Positions 52,073-62,188 of a DNA stretch of 64,000 bases are shown here, piece after piece (position 1 is the stretch's first letter; every line of letters begins with the position of its first letter). The notes under the pieces are model-generated. The model did no database searches. It was not told the DNA's origin and saw only the letters and a program-made list of their open reading frames with translations. Location: positions 10,565,509 to 10,629,508 of the forward strand of contig NC_063442.1 of the NCBI RefSeq assembly GCF_020379485.1, in the 5' to 3' direction. This DNA is from Brassica napus. Lineage: Eukaryota > Streptophyta > Magnoliopsida > Brassicales > Brassicaceae. The position numbers and the translations under genes were made by a program.

Positions 52073-52437
52073 ATGATGATAGCTGTGATCGGATTGCTTC
52101 TGGGTTTTCTACTTTCAGCATTGTTCTCAATCCAAGCCAAGCGAAGAAGATCGAACGACCATCTAGAGAAGAAGCGATACGCCGATATCCTGTAGATTTA
52201 ACGCCTAAAAGCTACAGCAAGAGCGAAGTCGCAGAGCATAACAAAAGAGACGATTGTTGGATCATAATCAAAGACAAAGTCTACGACGTTACTTCTTATG
52301 TGGAAGAGCATCCTGGTGGTGACGCCATTCTAGATCACGCTGGTGATGATTCTACTGATGGGTTTTTTGGACCGCAATCAAGGATTTCTACATCGGACAA
52401 CTTCGCAAGTAAGAGAGGAAAAAAAACAAGAACATAA
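52073..52437 (+). pseudogene. Cytochrome b5-like protein gene with frameshifts (CB5LP/At1g60660-like)
   Basis: The frame from ATG 52073 gives [20 protein letters not shown] then KRRRSND-EKKR, the single membrane anchor and basic stop-transfer of plant CB5LP, but stops at 52195. The rest continues in another frame: [48 protein letters not shown]. It then loses frame again; the expected HATRVFDMI segment is missing and the next bases (atcaaggatttctacatcgg) would read IKDFYIG in a third frame. By comparison with the family as I remember it, about 25 bases are deleted, including the second haem-ligand His. HPGG keeps the first ligand. With two lesions it cannot make a normal cytochrome b5. Confidence 0.8.
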
Positions 52438-52477
52438 CTTGAGATTTGTGTCGGGTTTCTTTGTCTGTTTGTCTTTA

Positions 52478-52842
52478 GTAGTTTCATTGTAATGCAAAGT
52501 TTCATCCTTGCTTGTTGTGTTGGGTTTAAGCTGAGAGTGAGCTTCTGACCTATGCTCTGTTTCAATTGTTCTAAATCTATCAGTTCTCGTACGTTAGTTT
52601 AGAGTGAAAGAGACTGTTTAGAAAGCTTATGTGATGACTTATCTGAGAGGAAACAAGTCTTTAGAAGTTCCATTGTAATGAAAAGACTCCTCTTTCCTGT
52701 TAATTTTCATGGTAAATCTCGAGTTTTTAACTTCAGGGTTTAAGCTGAGAGTGAGCTTTTGATCTATGCTCATGTTTAGAGTTGTAGAGACTGTTCAGGA
52801 AGCTTATGTGATGACACTATCTGAGAGGAAACAAGTCTAATA
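52478..52842 (+). repeat. Tandem duplication in the CB5LP 3' region
   Basis: Two diverged units of about 180 bp lie head to tail. They share ttccattgtaatg/tttcattgtaatg, gggtttaagctgagagtgag, gcttatgtgatgac and tatctgagaggaaacaagtc. They start at about 52482 and 52660. Confidence 0.85.
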
Positions 52843-52879
52843 TCCCTAAATCCAAAATCAGAAGCATGGATATCCCTTC

Positions 52880-53241
52880 ACCAAACAAACTACCAACATT
52901 CTGTAGCTATATCCATGTAGCGGTCACGCTCCAGCTCACCAATCTCTATAGCATCTCGGTGTCCATGGAACTCTTCCACTAGTTGAGGGACTATGGCGTC
53001 CTCATCTAAAGCAGCTCCTCCTCCATGGCTTCCCTTTCTCGTGATGGATAGCCTCCCCTATAATGAAGATGGTCTACATCATCTCACCCCAACCTTGGGC
53101 TCAGCCTTATTCACCGATATCACCCTATCACCTAACTCCCTCCCGCGCATGTGCTTAATTGCATCATCAGCTCCTCGGTGATAACTGCATGTAATAAACG
53201 CAAAACCACATGGACGGCCAGTGTCTTCCCCCACCATGATC
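52880..53241 (-). pseudogene. Fragment of an RZ-1-type glycine-rich RNA-binding protein gene
   Basis: On the minus strand 53240-53098 reads IMVGEDTGRPCGFAFITCSY then HRGADDAIKHMRGRELGDRV and ISVNKAEP, the second half of an RRM with RNP1 (degenerate: RPCGFAFI for the usual RSRGFGFI). This matches the RZ-1 group (RRM plus CCHC zinc knuckle; At1g60650 is the local Arabidopsis member, from memory). Downstream the frame shifts several times, with traces such as YPSRERE-like and ERDRYMDIATE. RNP2, the start codon and the zinc knuckle are absent, so it is a truncated relic lying between CB5LP and the next gene. Confidence 0.75.
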
Positions 53242-53744
53242 TACAATTACACAAGAGCAATATTACATGCACATGCATGTAGCTTTTCTGTGCTTGCATC
53301 ACTTTGAATCAGATGTTACATAAGAGTTAAGAAACAAGCTGACATATTACATTCCTATCTCTTATATAGCATGTTGAAGAAGTGGCAAAACAGAAAAATT
53401 TCCAAGAAAAGAGAAGACAATAAGACTTGGAACATTCCTTACACGATACTAAACCTGGACTATGTACTTCTGATGCATACAAAGCTTCATAAAAGCATGG
53501 AAATATTATTTTTATAAGCTGGATATACACTTTCGACATGTACCCCCTTCTTATTTTTTTAATAAAAATATGGTTTCTACACTTCTATACGATTCCGCTT
53601 CCGCTTCCACTTCCACTTATCAGCTTCCGAATCCATATATCACAGTGACAAATACACCCTTAGGAATATTGGGACTGCAGTTACCCTAACAAAACACTCT
53701 CTAGTCTCTCCGTTTCATTTCAGTCCCCAACCTCTCAGCAAAAA

Positions 53745-54382
53745 ATGACAAAGAGACGATTTGACAAGGTTGAGCATTTTGATAAAGACAGTGGATCAGA
53801 CTCATCTTGCTTCTCTTCTGATTCTGATCCTGAGGAGGCAGAAGAATCCGAAGAGGAAGTTTCTGAGGAAGGAGATGAATCCCCAGGTTTGCTTGCTTTC
53901 TTATCTCTTTGTGTTACCCTCTACGATGAGAAATGTTTTCATAAGTTAGCAAAGGTAAATGACAACCTTGGCTTGAATTACTCTTATAGCTGATGTTGAT
54001 GATGATGAACCACCGGAAGAGGAGGAAGAACACTATATTCTAGGCTGTATGATTAAATGCCAACCGGGTTACGAATGCAGATACTGTCCTTTCATCACTT
54101 GTCCGAATGAGAGGACCATGCGAGCACATGTCTCATCAAGGGTAAAGTTGTTTGCTTTTATCATTATATATATGCATAGGATTTGAAACGTGAGGTATTA
54201 TAGTATATTAAACATGATGATGTCGCTCTCACTTCAGAGGCACACTCGTTTGGAGACCACCATCTCAGGTTTTCTTTTTTGACATTCGAGTAAAATGACT
54301 AATGAGTTCTTATGGTGAGTCTTAACCAAAAGTTCTTGCAATATCATAAAATGTAGGAGAAGCAGATAATAATAGGGAATAA
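53745..54382 (+). CDS. Small acidic protein with Cys/His finger-like motif (At1g60640-like)
   Basis: Four exons, 53745-53886, 53990-54141, 54238-54268 and 54357-54382, give 116 residues. The amino half is very acidic (DSGSDSSCFSSDSDPEEAEE, EEVSEEGDESP, DDDEPPEEEEE). It is followed by CMIKCQPGYECRYCPFITCP and then RTMRAHVSSRRHTRLE, a C-x2-C...H-x5/6-H pattern like a single C2H2 finger. An acidic tail plus a lone finger suggests a nuclear nucleic-acid or histone partner; the function is unknown. Exon 3 and its intron are partly duplicated downstream (54430-54530, ctcaggttt...gtcctaacca), which may confuse splicing. The last two exons are short, so the 3' end is less certain than the first 98 residues. 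Confidence 0.7.
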
Positions 54383-55008
54383 AGGAAAGCTCGGAACTGA
54401 TGACAACAAAGTGATGATGATCCAGAAATGCCGTCTCAGGTTTGGTTATCTGACAATTCAAGAAAATGCAAACAAGTGGTTTCTTTGACTTCTTCAGATG
54501 AGTCCTAACCAAATTCTTTAAATGTTTTGTATGGAACATCCAGGAGGGAGTAAAGTCATATGATTCACACCAGTTCAAGAACATTGAATCCAATTTTACT
54601 CTCCGGAGTTTACAATAACAGAGGACCATGAAGGAAGTTTTGATTGTACCTTCTCCATTGTTGAATACATTGACTCTAATCCTATCTTCAGACAAAATGT
54701 TGTTGTACCTTCTCCGTACAAATCATCCTGTCACAAAGGGTAAAACAACTAGGGTTTATTGATCTTAACATACAAGAACGTAGCAAAACCGATCTAGAGG
54801 ATAAAACAAAACAAAACAAAACATAATAATAATCTATAGATGAGTGCGTTACTTCTTTTTTTGGGCGGCAAAAGTGACTCGTTCCCGCTCATCTGCGACC
54901 GTTTAAGCTTTTCTAGTCCTTATTACAGTGTTAGTCTGAACCAAGACAAACTTTCCCAAAAAAAAGACAAACTTTCTCTCCCTCAGACACACATTCTTCA
55001 AAGTTTCA

Positions 55009-56653
55009 ATGGCAACTGCGTACGAGCGCAAAAGACTAGAGAACATTAGCTGGAACGACGCAATGATGGCTTCTCTCAACGTCCACGCCAAAGCTTCTCT
55101 TCTCTCCGCCTCAACCAAACGCTCCCGAGACCACTCTAAATCACTCAAGAAGCAGCAGAAGAAGAAGGAATCCGAAGCCCCCATTGTAAAACGGCAGTCT
55201 CTACGCACCAGAGGCTTAACCCCAGATTCCGATGGCTTACCTCACGGTGTTTCAGTGTCTGAAGGTCTCCCTTTTCCCCAATACGTATCCCTTCGCGTGT
55301 TGGCTCCTCTGCCTTTAGATGATGGAGATGTCTCCCATTCTCAGTTCGTTGATACTCTTTCCGGTATTACCAGAAAGCCTAATGAAGAAACTGCAACTGT
55401 TACTGAGAATGAGGATGATGATAGTTTTGATCTTCGATCCTTGTGTTTAGAACCACATAATGTGAAATGCGTTGGGCCTGAGAGATTTCTGGTTGTAAAG
55501 TTCTTACCTTGTGAGGGTGTTAAGCTGGTTGCTGCAGGGGACAAGGAAGGGAACGTTGGGTTTTAGAATCTGGATTGTCAGAACGAGGAAGAGGATGGTG
55601 GTGTATCTCTCTTCAAGCCTCACACTTATTCAGTTACATCTCTTGTATTTCAACAAAACTCTTTCTCAAAGGTATAATAAAGTCTTTATCTTGAAACTTT
55701 GTTTCGGAGATAAAGAAGAAAAGTTGAGATCTTTTTGTCATGTCAGGTTATTACCAGCAGCTACGATGGTCTAATCAGGTTGATGGACGTTGAAAAAATG
55801 GTTTTTGATCTTGTTTATTCGCGGGACGAGTACGAGCCTATACACTCCCTCTTTCAGAGACCAAATGATGAGCAAAGCTTATACTTTGGTGCCAGAGAAG
55901 GGATGTTCAATGTATGGGATCTCCGAGCAGGGAAGTCAGTTTTCAACTGGGAGTTACATAAATACAGGATACACACTATTGACCTCAACCCACAGAACCC
56001 ACATCTCATGGCTACAAGCTCTCAAGATCGTACTGCTTGCCTTTGGGACTTAAGGACCATGGGAGCCAAGAAACCAAAAGCACTGGCGACTGTAGATCAT
56101 GCCAAGGCTGTGTACTCTGCTTACTTCTCACCTTCTGGTCTCTCACTTGCAACTACAAGGTATCTTGTTTTGTTTCTCTCCTCAGCTTGTTTCAATACAT
56201 CTCTGAGGGTTTTGTTTTTTCCTTGTAGCCGTGACAACTATATTGGTGTTCTAAATGGGGCTAACTTTGAGGATACTTCCATGATATATCACTGTAATAA
56301 CACTATTCGTAAGATCTCCAGTTTCAGGTATGCTTCAGCATCTTGGAGTACTGATAATAAGTTATTTTTGGATCTCTTCAGCATCTTGTATTAACTTTTA
56401 TTTGCCTTTGTTGCAGGGGGTATGGGGTTGGGATGATTCAAATATCTTTGTCGGCAATGTGGCGAAAGGAATTGGCGTCAGTCAGACAAAAGGAATTGAT
56501 GTGATCTCTACAAAACTAAAGCGAACAGTGAAGAAGCTGCAGAGCCCTCTTGTGAAAGATGTTATAAGCAGACTCCATTGCCATCCTCTTAATGTTGGGA
56601 TGCTTGCTGGTTCCACAGCTGGAGGACATGTCTATGTTTGGACCACTAAGTAG
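55009..56653 (+). pseudogene. WDR76/CMR1-like WD40 gene with a premature stop
   Basis: Exons 55009-55671, 55747-56159, 56229-56327 and 56417-56653 encode a WD40 propeller of the WDR76/DDB2 group: ISWNDAMMASLN and a basic stretch at the amino end, then GDKEGNVGF, VITSSYDGLIRLMDVE, NVWDLRAGKSVFNW, SSQDRTACLWDLR and ending HVYVWTTK. Family members bind chromatin and sites of DNA damage. In exon 1, TAG at 55564-55566 replaces the Trp expected after GNVGF, while NLDCQNEEEDGG continues in the same frame. At the exon 3/4 join the phase is off by one base (exon 3 ends in phase 2, but VWGWDDSNIFVG follows in phase 0), a second lesion unless splicing differs. Most of the rest is intact, so inactivation looks recent. 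Confidence 0.82.
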
Positions 56654-56749
56654 CATATACTTGAACCATTCTCAAATCACATTTTTGTAATCAGCATGAG
56701 GGTTTGTTTTGTTTTGTATTGGAGCATGTCTTGAAGGTTTCTTTGTGTT

Positions 56750-56991
56750 CTACAACAATCTTTTTTCATTGTCTTTTGGAAAAATCGCAAGTGTCTCTTT
56801 CATCTCAACTAGCTCTTCGTGAGACTTGGTCACATCTCGCTCTTCTTTTTTCTTCTCAAACTTTCTGTTCATCTCCTTGACTCCAGCTGGGATTGACTCC
56901 AAGAAGTTAGCAGTTACTAGCTTACTGCCATAAACCATGTTGTTAACTGAACTGGTGTTTAAGAAAATGTTTAAGATGTCTCCAGCTGCAA
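56750..56991 (-). pseudogene. Last-exon-like fragment, unrecognised
   Basis: After an acceptor-like ttgcag (minus strand) the frame reads GDILNIFLNTSSVNNMVYGS then KLVTANFLESIPAGVKEMNR, a charged coiled-coil end (KFEKKKEERDV, EELVEMKETL) and a stop at 56750. Composition suggests a real terminal exon, but I found no upstream exon before the MITE-rich DNA at 57.3 kb, and I do not recognise the family. It converges on the WD40 gene. Confidence 0.4.
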
Positions 56992-57333
56992 TTTGTAAAA
57001 CAGAGAAGCACACTGAAACGACAAAAAAAAGTAAAGAGATAATTGAGTTAACAAACATTTACTGAGATTCAAGTAGGGGTTATACACCAAAAACTTCAAA
57101 CCACTGCATAAAAGTTGCAAAAACATAAGTAATATACGTAAACAGAAGAAAGCCACCGATACAGTTTAGAAATTTTGAAACCACAGAGGGCAAAAGATAT
57201 TCTTATTTCTCTTGTTCTTCTAATAACGCAAAAACCCAAATGTAACTGGTCCCAAAGCAATAACATTTATTCCACAAATGCTATTAAATTAGAATGTCCA
57301 TTCAGACAAAGTCCTGATAATGACATGGAGTAA

Positions 57334-57618
57334 GAACACCTCCAATAGAGGTTTTTTCCATTTGAGTTCTTAATATATGTGTTAGGTATATATATGTATT
57401 GTGTATATATTATATATTTATAAAAATAATTCTGGGGTCCACAATTTTTGTGGAACACCATAGATAAAGATTTTTAAAAGAAAGTTTTAAAAATCCTTAA
57501 GAACCCTTATTTATGGTATAATTAATTACACATACACAGTACAATATATACATATATATATATATATATATAACATATATTAAGAACTCCAATGGGGAGA
57601 GCCCCATTGGAGATGGTC
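57334..57618. mobile_element. Harbinger/Tourist-like MITE, 285 bp
   Basis: The ends gaacacctccaatagagg and the inverted right end (gaccatctccaatggggc on the minus strand) are imperfect TIRs flanked by TAA on both sides (57331-57333 and 57619-57621), a 3-bp TSD typical of PIF/Harbinger. The interior includes a (TA)n run at about 57553-57572. Confidence 0.75.
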
Positions 57619-57892
57619 TAAGGCCATCAATATTGCGGGATATTCATGGGGTTCTTAACAACCTTTATGGCTTGGGCTCCACCAATTAATTAAGAAACAA
57701 GTTATAAAAACCACCAAATAAAGATCAACTTTTGGTGGTTTCTTGGATTGTTTGCGGGTCCTACTGACACGTGACAGTTTGCGATTGGTTCCTTTTTTTA
57801 AATCAGATAAAATGAAAAAAAAAATTAAGAAACCCAAAAGGGGTTTGAAGGTTAATCATGCTCTAAGTACCTGAATAGACTTATGGTTTTTA

Positions 57893-59000
57893 TCTCTTAT
57901 ATATTAAAGGAGAATCATTGTAATAAATACATTCACACTAAACTAGACACATGTCACATGTAGAAGCATTGTAATAAATGCGTTCACACTAAAATGAACA
58001 CATGTCACATGTAGAGAGCTTCTCAGCTAAACTCTACATAAATATGTTCACACTATGTATTTTACGTTTTTCTAATATAAAACTCAATGCATGGTTTTTC
58101 TTTACGTTATTTTTACTGTTTACGAATAGAGCTAGACAAATTATTCATAAATTTTGATTCGATTCGTTATCCGTTTTGATTTGAACCGAAAAATCCGAAT
58201 ATCTGTTACTCTACGAAGCAAATCAAATACTAAAATGCAATATCCGTAAAAAAAAAGCAAATCAAAAAATCAATATTTATAGGAACGATATCCGATTTGA
58301 TCCGTTATATGCATATATATATATATATATATACATATATTTAAAGAATTATATATACGTTGTATATTATAGTTTATATAAATTTTACAATATTTTTGTT
58401 TTTAAATAATTTCATCTTAAGAATTTTATTTTTCATGTATTATTTTGAAAAAAATGTTATTTGATATTAATTAACAGTATCTTTATATATTTATCAACCA
58501 TCTTTATATACCTTTACATACACATACATGTGCACATTGACGTGAGCACATTATAACTAAGTATTTACCACAACTGAAATATCTAATTTTTTGGGAACTT
58601 AAAATATTTTTTTTTCTTAATGCTTCTTTCACTATCGACCAAATTGTAGTAAAATGATTTGTTTTAATAATTTTTTTTCTTTTTTAATTATTATCCATTT
58701 AGAAACTATAATATGAAACCATTGGTTCGACATCACGATTATCTAAGATTCATAACATGAAAATAAACAAATAATAGGAATTTTTGATTATCACAGGAAA
58801 AAAAACAAAAACATCAAACATTTTAACTGAGCAAACCAAATAAATATTGATTTAAAATGATAGTTATATTTTAGGAGATTAAAAACCAAAAAATAACCTA
58901 AAACCGAACCGATATCCAGATTAAACAGATTAATATCTCCTTATTAAAAAATAACGAAACTAATAATCACATTCCGCGCAAGGCGCATGTTATTACCTAG
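57893..59000 (+). mobile_element. Small non-autonomous Helitron (plus strand)
   Basis: It starts A|TCTCTTATATATTAAAGG and ends with a GCGC-aag-GCGC hairpin about 11 bases before CTAG|T. At 1108 bp with no coding sequence, it shares both ends with the Helitron at 12628-13662. Just inside the 5' end is a roughly 52-bp tandem repeat (gcattgtaataaat-cgttcacactaaa-t-acacatgtcacatgtaga). Confidence 0.85.
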
Positions 59001-60630
59001 TAAAAATGTAAAGGGAACAAGTGATTTTTTTTTGAATATCCAAAGATTTCCAACAAGATAAAAAGATTTTTGTGAAACATCCTAGTGAGTTGTGATATAT
59101 CTAGAATGCTTTAAGAGAAGTGGTTTAGTTACATGTGTTAATAAAATGCACTTTATTTTCAGTGAAATATCTTTAAAAAAATCCAGAGTTAAATATATTT
59201 GAACTAGAATATTAGAAGGAATATAAAAAATAACGCGACCACGCAAGTCACGATTTTAAATTGTTGAAAAAATTAGTGGCTAAAATTAAATTTTGTCGCA
59301 TGTCGCGGATACATTCATCAACAAAATAAACAGCACATAAACACACGTCGCAAGTTACTGTCACATGTTGCAAGTTACAGTCTGAATGTCAAAGTTTCAG
59401 GATCTGCAACAAGAAAACATACAACATTTTGATTGCATGTCACAGATTGTTCTTTCATGGGTTCAATTCACCTTGACCACATAGCAGTGCTATATTAATG
59501 GATTAGTTGTGTACCCGGATGCAATGCCTTGTGGAATTAGTTTTTAGACCTAGAAAATCTCCCTGTTATTAAGAAATGTAGATATCTATCGTATTCTATT
59601 GAATTTTCCTTTTTTTAATAGTTTGCATCTGTTGTCAAGTTTTTGGCTGGATCCGGACATCTTTCAAACCAAGAACAAGAAATGATATATAGAAATAGAA
59701 ACCGATTATGGGACAGAAGGGCTGAACAGTAATTTTCCAGCCAACTCACGGGAACGTTAATGGAACATAAAACACAAATATTAATTAAAAACAATCACAA
59801 ATAAAACACAAATATTAATTAAAAACAATCACAAGCATGTCTTCGCAGAAAGACGGCATACATATAAGTAGGAGAAGACATCTTTTAATATTGTAAAGCC
59901 ATACGAAAAACACAAAAGACAATTGAATGAATCAGAGGAATGATAGCCACATGAAAACAAAAACAAAAACTGTTAGACCAAAAAAGAAAAAACAAAAACT
60001 GTACAGATTTATTATTGTGTCTCATATTTTTTATTTGTATTTATAGTTCGATGTTTCAGAATGAAACTAACTGATGAACTAAATATTATTCCCTCTATTT
60101 CATGTTATAATTAGTTTTAGCAAAATAAGTTTCGCTTCACAAATATAAGTGGTTTTAATATTTCAATGTAACTTTTGTATTTATGGATATTGTGTGACCA
60201 ATTAAATTATGTAGACTTTTTCTAATTGGTTGAAATTATATATTAAATGATACTTTTAACAAATTTCCATTTTTTAATATTGGAACTTTTAACTAAAATT
60301 ACCTATAATTTTTTTTAAACATGTAATTTACATATGATTTAAAACAGAGGGATTTAGTAATTATTTTGTTATAAAGACTCCAGCTTTATAAGAGCCTTAA
60401 GTTTTGACAATTGAACACATCCCAACAAATTTAATGCATGTTAAAATAAAAACTACAAAATGTCTTGTAATTTAAATATCCCAACAAATTTAATATATCT
60501 TAAAATGCAAATTTCAAATAAAAATATGTCAAATAAAGTTTCCGTTAAAATATGTATGAATCTGCGCTTAGTTTAGATTCTAAGAATATATATATATATA
60601 TATGTGTGTGATTTGATCAAAAAAAAAAAA

Positions 60631-60662
<32 letters not shown>

Positions 60663-61619
60663 TAATTCATTTAAAACAAAACAATAGATAATTGAAAAAA
60701 AAAAAGATAATGAATGTTCGTGTATGTATACAGCACACACCGTGTTATATACACATATGTGCAGACATGCAGTTACGTGAGTGCATGTACGCATACATCT
60801 AATATATTATTATTAACGTTGGAATTTATATGAAAACCTCGAAGACAGGTAACATATATATGATGATAATATGACAGAGGCGTATCGAGAAAATGTACGA
60901 TCCACATATTTTTGAATATTTCACATGATCAAGGGTTTGCACAATATCACAAAGAGTCGACCTGTGAATTAGTCAAAGTGGCTAATATTGTACGTGTATA
61001 CGTTATCCAATTGTTCTCTTTTACCTAATTTCTAATGAAACTACTAATTATGAGTGGAAGGATAAAGCAAACTGAATCAAATCCTACAGAAAATAAAACC
61101 AAATCAAGCTAAATCGAAATGCATACGGATAACTGAAGATAAAAATAATCTATCCAAGCCACGATATGAAGCCAGACAGGACTTAATACAGTTTTACTTT
61201 AGAGATGTATAGAAAATGAAATAACTAAAACTTAACCTAACCAAAAGTAAAAAATATGTGCTCTTAAACATCCTCTGCTTAATGCAACCGCATATGTTTT
61301 ATTTGTTTGCCAGAAATTCATGCAAGTGCATTTCCAGTGGTGGTTAATATTCTTCATTAACCTAAATTTTTTAAATTATGTATACGTGTAAGTATGAAAA
61401 AATATTTATAGTTCATTATAAGTATTTCCAAATACTTTGAAGTGAGTTTCTCATAATTTTAAGGTAACCAAAATAATAATTTATTAATACTTATAACCTT
61501 ATATAGTTCGAATTGTTTTTGTGAGACTTTTACATTGAAAGTGCTCTAAGTAAAATTATTTGTTAATCTAACAGAGAATACAATTATTAGAAATAGCAAG
61601 TAGTATCTTCTTCTTTTTT
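59001..61619. other. AT-rich intergenic region
   Basis: No gene is seen. It contains a ~31-bp tandem duplication (aacacaaatattaattaaaaacaatcacaa without internal change, about 59769-59834), a (TA)n/(TG)n compound microsatellite at about 60588-60662, and otherwise AT-rich unique DNA. Confidence 0.6.
60588..60662 (+). repeat. Compound (TA)n ... (TG)n microsatellite
   Basis: The order is atatatatatatat, tgtgtgtg, a poly-A run, atatatat, then about ten TG dinucleotides (60641-60661). Confidence 0.9.
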
Positions 61620-62073
61620 TGTTAAACTTCGCTCTCGATTCGATCTCTCTTGCTCTCTACTCTCGTGTGTTAAACGTAAACGTAAGTAAAGACACAACGA
61701 TCTGTTTACCCTGTGTTCACCTCACCACTCCAAACTCGGAATGGCAGCTATACTCACAGGGGCCGAGAATCAACCGGCAATCACTAAAGAGCTCTGATCT
61801 GAGCTTTCTTGTGTACAACAAATGGAGTCCTCTCTGTATCTCTCTATCTTGTTACACGCAACAGAATAAAGGAAAGAGATGAACCTAATACCGTTAAGTA
61901 AACACTCCCTCAGCTCAATCACACGCGCAGACTTCCACACGTACCAATGAGAGCTTAACACCTGTACACAACTTCAGTAATATCCATCTAACCCTCTCGT
62001 ACAACCCGAGACTCTAGATGCCTTAGTCAAAACCTTCACCTTTAACCTTGTGATCTGATGACTATAATCCACA
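61620..62073 (-). mobile_element. 3' LTR of the copia element
   Basis: Read on the minus strand the LTR begins TGTGGATTATAG directly after a purine-rich polypurine tract (taaggtggagatt) and ends GTTTAACA, 454 bp in all. It lies 115 bp past the pol stop codon, as expected. The right TG/CA end choice is tentative because the flank is a run of T. Confidence 0.72.
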
Positions 62074-62188
62074 AATCTCCACCTTAGGCAAAGATCACTT
62101 CTTCACTTGTCTTCTGATCCGAAAGACTCCACCGGTGCTCATCAACCTGACCACCCTCATCCCTTTACCGGAATGAATTTGAACTTCT

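Noticed and set aside
54234..54695. 153-residue minus-strand frame opposite the small acidic gene
   Set aside because: It overlaps the exons, introns and 3' duplication of the plus-strand gene and shows no domain.
60573..60794. His/Thr- and Tyr/Ile-repeat minus-strand frame
   Set aside because: Translation of the (TG)n/(TA)n microsatellite.
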